Shown: piece by piece, positions 1-12,138 of the stretch
Layout: the number at the start of each line of letters is the position of its first letter
Numbering within the stretch: the stretch's first letter is position 1
Origin: Paramacrobiotus metropolitanus
Taxonomy: Eukaryota; Tardigrada; Eutardigrada; Parachela; Macrobiotidae
Direction: 5' to 3'
Length of the DNA stretch: 64,000 nt
Assembly: GCF_019649055.1 (NCBI RefSeq)
Contig: NW_026570221.1
Coordinates: forward strand, 1,178,001 to 1,242,000
Notes under the pieces: generated by a model
The model's database searches: none
Told to the model about the DNA's origin: nothing
What the model saw: the letters and a program-made list of their open reading frames with translations, nothing else
Position numbers and translations under genes: made by a program

Positions 1-90
1 TAATATAAGTAAATATTATAGATATTATATTATAGATCGATAATAATATATAGATAATATATCTATATTATAGATATTATATGTACGTAC
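1..90. repeat. AT-rich low-complexity tract
   Basis: The tract is built from imperfect tata/gata/tatt units with internal inverted symmetry, for example tatagatattat repeated several times. It is simple-sequence DNA and may extend past the left edge of the window. Confidence 0.6.
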
Positions 91-2908
91 AGTATACTTT
101 CGGAACGGTACAATATAATCTGTGTACCGTGCTTACGTATATAACGAACACCGCGGAAGTATGTACTGTAAAACGTTTGTTCATTTTATTTTTCCTTTTT
201 CTGTTCATTAATCCTATGATTAATTAACAGAACACATTAAACAGTTACAATAGCTGAACTCCCATAGCAGACGCGCACGGACGCGTGCGTGATAATATTA
301 CTAGTATAAAAAAAGTCTCTTATCACAAGTTATCAGGATTTCACACGGAGTCGCGTCGCAACGGCTGAATGTGCCATATGTACAGTCCCATGGTGTGCGG
401 CAAAAGTTGTCAGTGCGATGCAAACTCAAAATTTGATATTTTAGTCGATCGCAAGCTTCATACCGCACTGCACCACTAAATCTTGATTTCACTGGTCTTG
501 CGTTTCCAAGTAAATAATTATCGGCGGCAGCTCATATGGAACTATTTAATTAATTGGGATATCAACAGGAGCAACAAGCTGTGTCACTGCGTCTTTAGGC
601 AAAGATTTTGAAATCGTCTGAACAGTGCAGCCGCATTTTATTACAAACTGATGCCTGCCTACGATGCTCGTATTTCTTTGCTTTGGTGAATTGTTGCATG
701 GTTATTGTGCGCATTGCACTGTTATGAATCCCTGATTGCTTCACAATCAAACCGCACGTTAAAATTTAATGCTAATCAAGCCAGAATTGGAGTGGATGGT
801 TTGAATAAACCATCCACGCAGAAACCTGCAGCTGTCTGCATGCAGAATGCAGTGACCAAAAGTTATTTTTCCAGGAAACGATGAATACAATTTTGCCCAA
901 ACTGTTATTAATTAACTGTTCGATGCCAGTGTCATTTCTGTATCAGCCGAAAACTATTGCCACATTGATACATACACCACAACAACCAAATCCAGATTGC
1001 CCTGCTGATTAATGAAGAAAAGCGCCGAAACAAATGAATCCGCACAATCGCATTAAAATTACTAGTATCGTACTACAGAATACATATAACGGATAATATG
1101 TATAATATTTAGAATACAGCCGCAATTAATTTCATAAACGATTGGGGGGCGGGGAGGGCACAATTCGTACCGACAAAATTATTACGTTATGTCGGATTAC
1201 GACAAAAAACTTCCAGGACAAATTTTGTCTTTTTCTAGACGAAAAAACACTGATTTAAGGGTGATTGTGATTCATACGTTTCCCGTATGAGTTAACGTCT
1301 AAATACTTGTACCGATATTACTATGATTCATATTTTTAATATTGATGGGGTAGGTAGAAGTATACATACATGTCACTACACTGTAGGAGAACGACGTTGT
1401 TTCCGTTTTATTAACTTGCTTTCGCGCTAAAAATTGCCATTAATGTTACCGCTAATTTAGCATTTTAACCTACTAAATAGTGCTGCAGACATAATTAACA
1501 GCATGATTAAAGTCAGAGTTTGCGTACAAACTGCACAGGATACGCCCAATACAATTCTTCAATCACAAGACGATCAGTACTTTAGGATAATGTAACAAGC
1601 GTGGATGATGCCGGGAATGAAACCAAAGATCGTTAGCAATATGTTAATAAGGAGATCTTTTCCGCATCCCTTCTCCGCCAGCACTCCCAGTGGAGGTAAA
1701 AATAAGGCAAGGATAAATTTGCAGATATCCGTACACGTCAGCGCCATTTCTGCATAACGTAGATTGCTTTAATATACGTGTCATATATAGATATTTATGT
1801 GATTGAAATAAGTCAAGACAACGCAATCACACACTGCGATACCGAACACAAAGATTTTACAAAAAAATCTGTACATACAAAAAATATCACAATTGGGATC
1901 TACGTGAATAAAAAGGATGAATTAGTGAATTAAAATATGCTGACCGACCGGTGACGAGAAAAGTACGTAAACTCAATGGCCGGCTTATATGATTATTAAA
2001 CGGCGTTTTGCTCGTTTAAGTCATTGTCGAATAGTATTAAAAATAATCGTATAAAATTGCTACTATAGCTTGTAAATACAAAAAGATGACACCATTATTC
2101 ACTTACCGGTCAAGGAGATCCTTTGACTGCTGGAAAAATTTTACGTATCACTAGAAGATCTGCACAACACCGCCTTAATTTCTTGGAACTCTCTGGGTTA
2201 CGCCGGCGAAATGGTTATGCTTAAACGACAATTTATGGACACCCTCGATTTTATGCAATATGCTTTACACATTTGACTGGATGGAGAGAATCGAAATCGG
2301 ATAAGTTTACAAAAGGCTGACTCACCGATAATAACGCGACTGTCGTACCTGCGATAACACATTACCTTCGTCCATGCTGTTATATACGCGAGAATAGTTA
2401 CGCAAACAATACAATCTACAAAGCTCCGGCATATTACATGCCGATAAGGGCAACACATGAAATATATGTTTAACTTGTTTACACCAAACTATGAGAAACG
2501 CCGTTACTCATACTGATAAGCCTAAACTTTTGTGTTCGCTAAGCGCTTACGGTGTTCAAATTCCGCTAACGAAATAATAATGGCAGCAGCTAAATGGATC
2601 AGAGTTCAATAAGGCGGAAAACTAAATCAGGAGCTATGTTTGAATTTTAATTTACTCCTATTTTATTTCGCTCTATTGTAATTGGGAACACAAAGGTACT
2701 CATGACTTAAAATTTTCGTTTGGCAGCAAAGATCTTGTTTGAAATTTGATATTTCGCAGTTCGTACACATGCTAGCAATCTTATCAAAGTCTTATGGATC
2801 CCAGGCTATCGTACTATGCTAAAATTTTCAATTTACGTAGTGGCTCAACATGAGGAACCTAAACGAAAATCAGTGAAACAGAAAGCCAAAAGACTCGTAT
2901 GTTCACTC

Positions 2909-2914
2909 TTTATT
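2909..2914 (-). terminator. Candidate polyadenylation signal of slingshot
   Basis: TTTATT on the plus strand reads AATAAA on the minus strand, about 155 nt beyond the slingshot stop codon at 3070. The distance is reasonable for a short 3' UTR. The assignment is positional only. Confidence 0.4.
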
Positions 2915-3069
2915 GACAACGTCAGTAAAACCAGAATAAATGCGATTATAAAATTCATTTTAAAATGTAAACCAAGAATCAGAAAAACCATTTCACTAGA
3001 AAAAAAACGAACGCAGAATCGATATAAACACGTGTGTCGTTTACCCCATCAAAGTTCGGGTTGTTCATA

Positions 3070-6000
3070 TTACACCTGGGCAGCTTGGGGCGCGGGATTA
3101 GCCGCATGCGGCGGCGAGCCGACATTCAGCTCGTCAAAATATTTCACCAAGGTCTGTACAGGATCTTTGGGCTTTAAATAGGACGATACGTGGATGGAGG
3201 CGGGTCGCCGGTGTGCACTGTAATACTTATTCTCCTTCACAGGCGGCACGCCACTGCCACTCCCCTCCATCTGCAGACTGCCGAAAATCTGCCGGGATTT
3301 CGCTTTGGGGATGGTGGTGGAGGCGAAACTGCTGGCGGCCTGTCGCAGATGCTCCGTAATGGCGCGCGTCCCACTGGACGCCGCTTTCGAGCCATCCGGC
3401 TTCTTTCCGCCGTCCCCCACAAAATTCCGCTCGGTCAATATATCACCACGATGCTTCGTACAACCGGGATCAAACAGGCCCGCTCCGGGTATGTCGGACG
3501 TCGTCTTCCGTAGTTTCTGCACCGACGTGACTCGGCGGGTAATCTCCAGGTTCTCGGATCGTTGCTTCGTGTAGGAGAAACTCCCACTGCGATCGGCCGG
3601 CTTGTCACTGGACCGCTGCGAGGAATCCGCACCCCGGGAGGGTTCCAGGACGATGCGGAACATCCCGAAGGCGTCCTCGGGTTCCTCCTTGGAGACGTTC
3701 TCCTCAATGGCCTCCCACTTGCTCTCCCGCTTTTCCCGTTTGGCTTTGGCGGCCTTGGAGCTCGAGGAATCCGTATCACCGGCAAGATAGAACGTGGCAG
3801 GACGGGAGGGCAACTTGAGGGATTCGGAGCGCTGCGGGACCGCGGGGGCAAGGTTGGGGGCCGAGAAGAATTCCGAGGAGGTCCGTCGCAGGTTGGACAG
3901 GTCCAGGTCATCCAGTTCGGACGCGGAGAATTTGTTGGGGGAGCGGGTGTCGTTGAGCGACAGTGTGGATCCGGTTGTGGATACCGACTGCCAACTACTG
4001 CGATGCTTGCTGCAAAGAAGACAAACAATGTCATCAAATGAATAACTGCTTTAAAAATCGGTAGTAACACTAATGACTAAATAATACGTCAACTTTTACA
4101 ATAAATAAGGATGTTGTGATATGTTGTGTTGAATAATGACTGAATATATCGACACCTACTGGATGCATCGTGCTAGCGTAGTGTAATGGCATTTTCGTAA
4201 CAATAGCCGCTTTAACACTGCAATTATGCCCAGACCGACACAGTGCAGTTGCGACTTACGAGTACACAATATACAGTACTTCATTTTTAAATTTTTCCAT
4301 AATTATTTTTATAACGGGAAAAGGAATGTCAATCGAAAACATGTACCCATATCCGGCATCCAAGGATTAGAAAATTTCAGAGAAAATAAAACAAGAAAAT
4401 AAAACAATTTATCTTACTGCTTTTTCTACTTGTATCATGGCCCGTCAGTACCATACAGTTTTAACAAGAACCATACCTCGCTTCCAGTATGCCTTGATAT
4501 ACCTCCAACTGTTTCATAAATCCCGGATTAGGTTGCACGCAGCTCCGCCTCTCCTTGACAAACTGCATGGCCTTCTCCAGATCCCAATCGTTGGCTTTCA
4601 TAGCATAAGCAATCACTACGGATGCCGACCGACTAACACCCATCTTACAGTGCACCAGCACCTTCTTCCCCTCCTTCTTCGCATCCGCAATGTACCGGAA
4701 CGCCCGCTCCCAGTGCTGCAGCATATCCTCCTCCTCCGTATCGTTCACCCGGATGTTCTGGTAATGAAAGAGGTTCGGGAAGAAGTTGTTGATTTCCGTC
4801 GTGACGTTGAGGACCAGCTCGATGCCTTTCTTCCGGAGTTCCTCCAGATTTCCCGCATTCCATTCCGTACCAAGGTACAGGTGGTCAAAGATCTCCGACG
4901 CAGAATCCATCTGGCCCAGAATCACAAGAATTTCATGGTCAATGAAGGATTTGTACGCCGAAAGGTCCATTTTCAAGGTGGATTCGACGCGCTGTCGGAT
5001 TTCTTTACTGTTGACTTGCTCCAGATCCAGTGTCAACATTACATCACGGAGGTGCTGGCGGATTTTCATCTCAGTTGGTGTGTATACCTTCAAGGAACAA
5101 TCACAAAATTTATTCACTATAATTCGATTCAACGGTTTCTTCAGCACCAAAGCGAAGAAAAGTAGCGCATCATTAATCACAAATGCATTTTGCCACAGAA
5201 TACAACAGTAAAAAGCGAAACTGTAAATATAATAATCCCGAAGAATGTGTAGGTCCGGTAAGCACCAACCAAACTAACAACGAAAAAACAAAACAATTTT
5301 TCAAAATATTCAATCAAAAATAAAAGCAGTAAAGCAAATAGCAGCTGGTCCAGAATATTGTATTCAACTCCAGGAAGGCACAGAAAAACATTTTTCAAAA
5401 TCCTTTTATTAATCGGCATCCTATGCTGTTAACCCAGAAAATACCACTTATTAAATTAACATATGTTTTGTTTTTAACACAATTACTTCTTAAATAATTA
5501 TTTTTCAATTTTTATTAATTAGGTTTCCTAAATTACAAAGCTTATATCACCTGCTGCCGGTGTCGCGACATATGGGGGCTCAAGGGCCTCCGCGTCTTCT
5601 CCCCACCCCCACCATGTCCCTCCGTGGTCAGACTGACAATATCATCGAAGATCAGATGCCATTCTTTCACCCACAGGGACTGCGAATCAATTTTTCGCGC
5701 ATAATGATCCACCCAGCTGTGGGTGGCCGCGGCGGTCATCTGCTCCAGACTGACCATGGAACTGGTCTCCTGCTGCGTCAGTGTCGTCGTGGAGGAGCCC
5801 GGGGTGGTGGTGGTGGTCGTGGAGAGGGAGATAGTGGAGGAACACGTATGTAGTAGACGGTGTGCGGACTGCACGAAGCGTTTGGCATTTTCGCTGGCTT
5901 TCAGCAGGGTCTGCAGGACCGACCACATGGCCTGGACGCTCACCGGCTTGAAGATGTGGTGGTACAACCGGTTATCAATCCGGAAGCCCCTGCAAACGTA

Positions 6001-9000
6001 CCAGGAAACACTGTCGGAAAGCAGTTCGAACAACATGCTGGCTTCCAGAATGTACAGCCGGTCTGAGCGACTTTTTTTAATTCCAAGGTTAAGCTATTAG
6101 CTATGCAGCAAATGAAAAACTAAGGCTGGTTGGTCAGTGGTTATGTATACTTCTACTTCTACGTACGGAAGGACCCGATATTATGCAAAACTGATCGAAA
6201 CGTGTGCCGCATGTCAACCGGGATGATATTGCGCATTTCCGCGTTGTAAATGCGCATTCGAATACAATCGGTTTAAAAAGCGGTAGAGCGCGAAAGAATG
6301 CTAATGTCAATGGTCTGTCACACGTAGACAAATAACCGATATTTCTTCCATTTATGGGTATAACGCACATTGTCCGCTCGTGCACGCAGATGACAGCGCA
6401 ACCGCACTTTTGACGTAAAGCCCTAAACAAACTGCAGTAACTCATATTCAGTAACTCATATTTATTGAAAATGCCGTCATAAATGGCAGTTTGGAATCAA
6501 ATTATAAAAATTTTCCTGAAGTAAACGGACGGTGCACTCACTATACGAATTATTACTTTGTAGTGCGAACTCGTTGGCAGTTTTTGTGCTTTATTTTATA
6601 CATCGCCTGCAGAACGAGACCTACAATTAATTAATTCGCAAGATCACTGTACTCCAAAAATAAAGTTTCAAACTATGAGTGTTCATGCGGGCAAGTTTGC
6701 TACGCGTAAATCTGGTTTTTGCATTAACGAACTCGTTCAAAAGATCTTTTTTCTGATTACTCTTTCTGCTTACCACAACTTCCCTTTAATGATTTGATCA
6801 AAACCAATCACAGCGGAACTAATCGATGCATATCGATCGAGCCACAAAAACAAGTGCTTACTTCCGACGAGAGTAATCCCAAAAGGAAACGAATACGCAC
6901 TGGCTGCTTTTGTCATACATATGAAATCCGTTGACTAAAGTAAGTAATACGATTTACGGCTCCCTTACATAACGCCCCGTCTGCGTAAAATGAAACCTTA
7001 ACAAACAGTTCCCTTCACGTCAGCATAAACCACTCAAACCGTACACATATCCCACAACATTCGGTAAAAAACTGTTCAAACAAAAGATTATTAGCGGAAA
7101 CCTCGATGTCCGTCGACAATATCTGGCAAATTTCCCACGTTTTAACGAGAAAAAATTATACTTAAATATTCTTCCGTTATTTAAGTGGTACCGAACAAAA
7201 GAACATCTGCAGGCTGGCGAAAAAACTTTCCGGTCTGAATACAATTTGTTTAAAAGGGAACCAAATAAAAACAAAAATATATGCAAAATATTAGTACCTG
7301 CATAAAAAAGGGACGGAACAATTTCATATACAAGTATGATTAATACAAAGATATGAAATTCTTATGGCAATTTCCTCACGTTTTTAGAAAAGCTGAACTG
7401 AAATACTATTTCGTAATCAAGGAGCACCGAAAAACAAAACATCTGGCTGGTAACAAAATTTTGAATTCCATAGTTTGTATAAGAAAGTAACGTACGTATA
7501 AAATATGTATAGAAAGTGAATAAACATTTCGAAGCGTCCAAGGATCTTACCCGTCTCCATCCAGCGTGATCTTCATATCCGCCGTGATAGGCAATGCCAA
7601 ACCCACGCAGATCTTCACGTCCTCTTTTTCCCCGTCCGTTTTCAAATCATCCAGCTTAATCACCACACTGGAGGAGATGCTGGGCCGTTTGGCCATCCGC
7701 GGGGATGTCGGACTGGGCTGCTGGGTGTGCTGTTTGGTCTGGCTCTTCTGTTTTGGCAGGGTAAGGAACTTGCGGGTGCGGGACGCGATGCGCGACCCAA
7801 TCCCCTGGTGCTGGTCCGGCGACACGGTGGAGTGCGAGCGCTGGGCCTTCTGTGGGGAACCGGGAGCGGAGGTGGAGACCGCGGCGGGCTGGAGGGCGGG
7901 GGAAGGGGTGTGCAGGAGGGGATTGGTGGGGGTGATGGGCACGTCGATGCCCAGGATGCAGAACTCCTCCGGGAAAGACTCCAGTTGGGTCAGGTCTGTT
8001 AATGAGACGGATAGCCGGGGATCCTTGGTGGAGATGACGGCCAGGTAGCGGATGTGGTCATCCCAGGTTAACAGTGACTCCAGACGGACCACCTACAACA
8101 GCAAAAGATTTCATACAAATCGATGAAATTTAATCAATAATTTAGTTGACCTGCATTTTACTGCAGCCCCGTTTGTAAAAAGGCAGTCTCCGTTTAATTG
8201 TCAAGAGTGGTACAATATAATCGACTGCCGCTTTGCATCCGAATATGTAAATCGATGCAATATTAATGTGTACAGTTTACGAAGCGATCCTACACTGTAG
8301 TGTAGATAGTCAGGTATCTTTGACAGCGATACAAAATAAAATACTGCTGAATGTTCAAACAAAACATACGTAAACGGTAAAGGACCAGAAAACTAATAAA
8401 CACAACGAAACAGCACGTAAACAGCACTTTTTTTACAAGTAAAACGGCAATATTTTCAGCGCTTAAACGCTACAATGAATAAAACAGTATCAATAAAAAT
8501 CAGCAGAATAAATACAAGTAGGATACCCATAACAAAAATTTTGTAACACGGAATTACAGGAAAAAAGTTGGAGTAACTGAAAATTAACCAAGAGCTCCCA
8601 TAAACTTATACAACCCTTTTTCTTCCCGTTCTAATACCAGCTGGCCTATGAAGATGATCCTGACTTACTTTCAAAAATCTATTAAAGTCAAGCTTTTTCC
8701 AGTGGATAAAATTATAAATATACTATTCAGCCAGGTGATTCGTCATGAAAAAAATGGGTCAATCTACGAAAAAAGCTCTCGAGCACGTGTGACGCGATGC
8801 CATAGGAATACTAATGCAATTCCCAAACAAGACACATCCGGTCAACAACCTCCTTCTGTTAAATATCTTTGGGCTTCGAATTTCTCCACAACCCACGTTA
8901 TAATACTGCACGAATAAAAAATTCCGAAAAATAGGAAATTTTCTGAATAACTGTCTCCTGCTAAGAAAGACTTTCAACGACTAGCAAATGGCATTTTCGA

Positions 9001-9348
9001 GGCTTTAAAGAAAACTGCCAACCTTCAAAATCATGCCTTGATATTTCATTAACATTTTTTATAAAGCTAGCAACGCTCATCAGCCACCACAACAAACTGG
9101 AAGAAAAAAACAACGCTAAAACAATTAAAAAATTATCGAAATCTGGCTCGATCTCTACTTCGAAAACCCGCTGTTCTCAAAAAATGCTTGATTTCATTTA
9201 GGAAAAAACCTACCATTTTTAGTTGATCCTGCGGCCTCAGGAGCTTGAGCACCGCGGCCAAATGTTTCACCACCTCGCTAACGACATTGGGATGCGATGA
9301 GTGAATCGTGGCCAGCGATGAATCACTGTGCACGCTGATCTGCGACAT
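3070..9348 (-). CDS. ssh: Slingshot-type cofilin phosphatase
   Basis: Slingshot dephosphorylates and reactivates ADF/cofilin, promoting actin turnover in the cytoplasm. Five coding exons: 9214-9348, 7551-8092, 5551-5989, 4477-5087 and 3070-4009. They sum to 2667 nt, an exact multiple of three, giving about 888 residues; all junctions are GT-AG and phase-consistent. In order: an SSH-N domain (includes LRPQDQLKM, LDGDGGF and HIFKPVSVQAMW), a DEK-C-like helical domain (about residues 378-430), then a dual-specificity phosphatase domain with the HCKMGVSRSA loop, catalytic Cys near residue 519. The roughly 310-residue tail is Ser/Pro-rich and low in recognisable domains, as in family members. SSH-N is interrupted by about 125 Ser/Pro/Thr-rich residues in exon 2. 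The start ATG at 9348 precedes the conserved LLRPQD block by about 36 residues. The last exon ends at a TAA just after a possible CAG|GT, so a further short exon cannot be excluded. Confidence 0.93.
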
Positions 9349-11765
9349 GGCTCCTCTGGCGCGTTATCCCGCGAATTCTCCCCACTCCCACGTCGACTCA
9401 CACGGACCACAGCGTCCACAAGACGCTCACACCGTCATCTGGCGTAACCACCAAACGGAACAGGAGAACTCATCATAAAAACACAGGAAGAAGCAACAAC
9501 ATGTCGTCGACCTCGACAGACACCATCACACTGCCAACAACTGTCAACTGCGGATTAGGACACCCTCAATCCGCTGGGTAGTCCCGGGATAAAACAATCA
9601 CGCCATGGAGTATCGATCGGGGCATGCGAAGACGGTGCTGACGGAGGGGAAGCGCATCTGTTTACCATGGGACGATGCAGGCGACTTCAAGGGCGATGTT
9701 GACGTTTCCGATCCGCACTGATAACACACTGCGTAGCACTAACAGCGCCTTTTGGTTAAAAATAAAACACTAAAACCGAACCATTTCCCCCTTTCCTTCC
9801 CCGTTTTCAATTCGAATCGTGCGGAAATGTCGGGCTATTTTACAAAAAACTTTCCGGAGTGAAAAAACATAACAGGAAAAAAAGTGGCGTGTTGCGGTTA
9901 TTAACATCTAATTAAATTCTCATTTGCATTTTATACGCATGATGTTGCTTTACTCTCTCTGCTGTCGTGCCAGGCTGCCAGCCAGTGTTGTGCTTTATTG
10001 GTGATTAGACAAAATACTTGACGTAAATGGAGATGCCCGAAGAAAGCATGTGGGACTTGAGAGTTGTGAAAGACATTCCATTCGTACATAAACTGTATAG
10101 CTTGGGCTGGAATTCCATTCTCCACACCGGAAATGCTTAGCGATGGTAGTAGTAATAACCGCCGCCTCGAGGTAGCGAGACACAGCCGCGCCGAGCAACC
10201 GAAAAATTATGTTTTGCAGTTTACTGTTAACTATTGAGGAGCAGAAAGTTGACACCGAAATTAAATGGTTCAACGTCCAGAAGATGGGTATCTTTTAACC
10301 GACAAAATTATCGTTCCCTTGCACAAATAAGGGTAATGATACGTTGCAAGTAATTAGCACTTCTTCAAGGCACTGACTCGAGTTGCTTACAAAATGCAGA
10401 CGAAGTTACGAAGAGGCTTTAATATCCCTTTATTATCCCTTGCATAATACGTGCATGCATTAGCGTTTCCATTCCGAATCCCAGCAGAAGTTTGCATGCA
10501 AACGCAGTTGTTAGTATAAGCATATTTTAGTTTTTATTGCGCATTCAGAAATCCTATCGTTACTTTCGTTAGTGTATGATGATCAGGATTCATCACTGAT
10601 TGCAAGTTATTAGCCACTGATGCTCACTTCGATTGCTTATTTTTCCGATACACTTGCTGTATACTAGTGATATGTTACCTTAATTAGCAAGTACAACCTG
10701 ATGAATGTGAATTGTGATTTGCTTCGATCCAGGTACCGTGATCTACGATCGCTGCATCAGTAATCCGTGAAAACTAAAAACGCTTGACACCCGGATCATA
10801 ACAATCGAACTGTATTTCTTTCGACAGGCAAGTGGCATTAAGCAGTACAGTACTTGTTATTTATAGTAAGTACAAGTATTGTAGTGGTAGGTTTACATTT
10901 ACGGCACCAATATTGGATGCCCCGGGGTGATGTTGATATATTTTGTGGCCATATTCCGGGAAAAGAAGTCAGACGGGTATTTTTCACTAAAAACTCCGAA
11001 GACCAGCTAGAGCGAGACGGCATAATATGGCAAGAAGCTGTAGCAGCAGTTAAAAAGTTCCACTACGCTGAATATAGGTTGACTACCGCGTGTAGCTAGC
11101 GTTGTGGTTTGCAGCTCAAGCTGCACGAGAGCCATTAATAGATGTTGAAACTTTCAACTTGAAAGTGTCTCTCGTATGATATTTTTAAAATTTGTATAAA
11201 TTATTACCGTTATTAGGAACGGTAGTCTTTTTCTAGAGTGATATAGTAGAGTATCATGAACAGTTTTGCCGGTAAGCTGAAGGTAAGTGCTAGAGCGCGT
11301 GTTGATAATATTTGCAAATTCAAAGTTAACTAAAGAATTAAAGAAACTGTATTCACTGGTAATCCTCGTAAGAATAGTCACAGCTCTTGATTAGCTTATT
11401 TTCTGGTTGGGAATACTTTAATGTTTAAATGATCGTAACTCGTAAACGAATGTGAGCTCTATCCTATTACCCGGAATTTTTACAGTCTTCTACTCTGTTA
11501 CAGTGTTACTTCGCGCATTTCCTGACATAGTATGCCCGTATTAGTATGTAGATTAAAGTTGCACAATATTTACGGCCGAATTGCGGATAACAATATTTAT
11601 TCATAACGCATTGGCGGCTCACTATAAAAAATCACTCGTAAGTTGTAGTGTACGTAAGATTTATCGGTTAGCGCATTTCTGCAGAAAATCAGGGAGCGGT
11701 CGCAAAGTCCGGGACGAGCACTGTCTCCCGAACGGAAGGCGGGATTAACAGGTCGCGGTACCTCC
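9349..11765. other. Intergenic: divergent 5' region of slingshot and V-ATPase H
   Basis: The interval lies upstream of both the minus-strand slingshot gene and the plus-strand V-ATPase gene, so it should hold both promoters and 5' UTRs. I found no clear TATA box. The open stretches (for example 10854-11099 on plus) match no family I know and lack supporting splice sites. Around 11130-11165 there is a small inverted repeat, ttgaaactttcaa. Confidence 0.4.
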
Positions 11766-11916
11766 GTGCTGCCCTCGCATGTCGCAAGTGGGAGTCTGTC
11801 GCCAACGCAAAACCGGAAACTGGAACCAGTTCGGAAAATATCACAAGAATTCAACCAGAAGCTGTGGATCCGGCCCACCCTGGCGGCCGACACGGAAGTC
11901 ATCGAAGACGTCAAAG
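11766..11916 (+). other. Possible alternative first exon of V-ATPase H
   Basis: This stretch is open, GC-richer than its surroundings, and ends at AAAG|GTCAGA in phase 1. The acceptor at 12130 continues the same frame into the MPISAF exon, so the two would join without a stop. It would add about 53 residues, longer than subunit H amino termini that I know, so it may instead be 5' UTR. The weak donor is a further reason for caution. Confidence 0.3.
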
Positions 11917-12138
11917 GTCAGATCGTAAATTATACAGTTACGGTGCGCGCCGAAATTTGCATTAATTTTAGTGATTTTAATAGCACACGATGGAACAAGT
12001 TAAGAATTTCTACTTGTATGTCATTCAAGAAAATAGATAATGTATAACGTTGTTGTATAATGTTTACACTTTCGAGATGATTATGTATTGTACAAACACT
12101 GTGTAACGTGAGTTTCCGTTGCTTATGCAGAAGGAAAA

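Larger units (their letters stand above)
1..3069. other. No supported gene; AT-rich left flank
   Basis: Only short open stretches occur here and none resembles a known protein or shows convincing splice sites. The first ~90 bases are almost pure A/T with repeated tatagatattata-like units. The far right part may include the 3' untranslated region of the minus-strand slingshot gene, since a reverse-strand AATAAA lies at 2909-2914. Confidence 0.5.

Noticed and set aside
3190-4045. Several long open frames on the plus strand and in other minus frames
   Set aside because: They are shadows of the GC-rich, Ser/Pro-rich last exon of slingshot; only the 3070-4009 minus frame continues the phosphatase in phase.
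4437-5211. Long plus-strand frames opposite the phosphatase domain
   Set aside because: The minus strand encodes the conserved HCKMGVSRSA phosphatase; the plus frames are antisense shadows.
10854-11099. Open frame of 81 codons on plus
   Set aside because: No recognisable motif, signal peptide or splice context, and it lies in a promoter interval.
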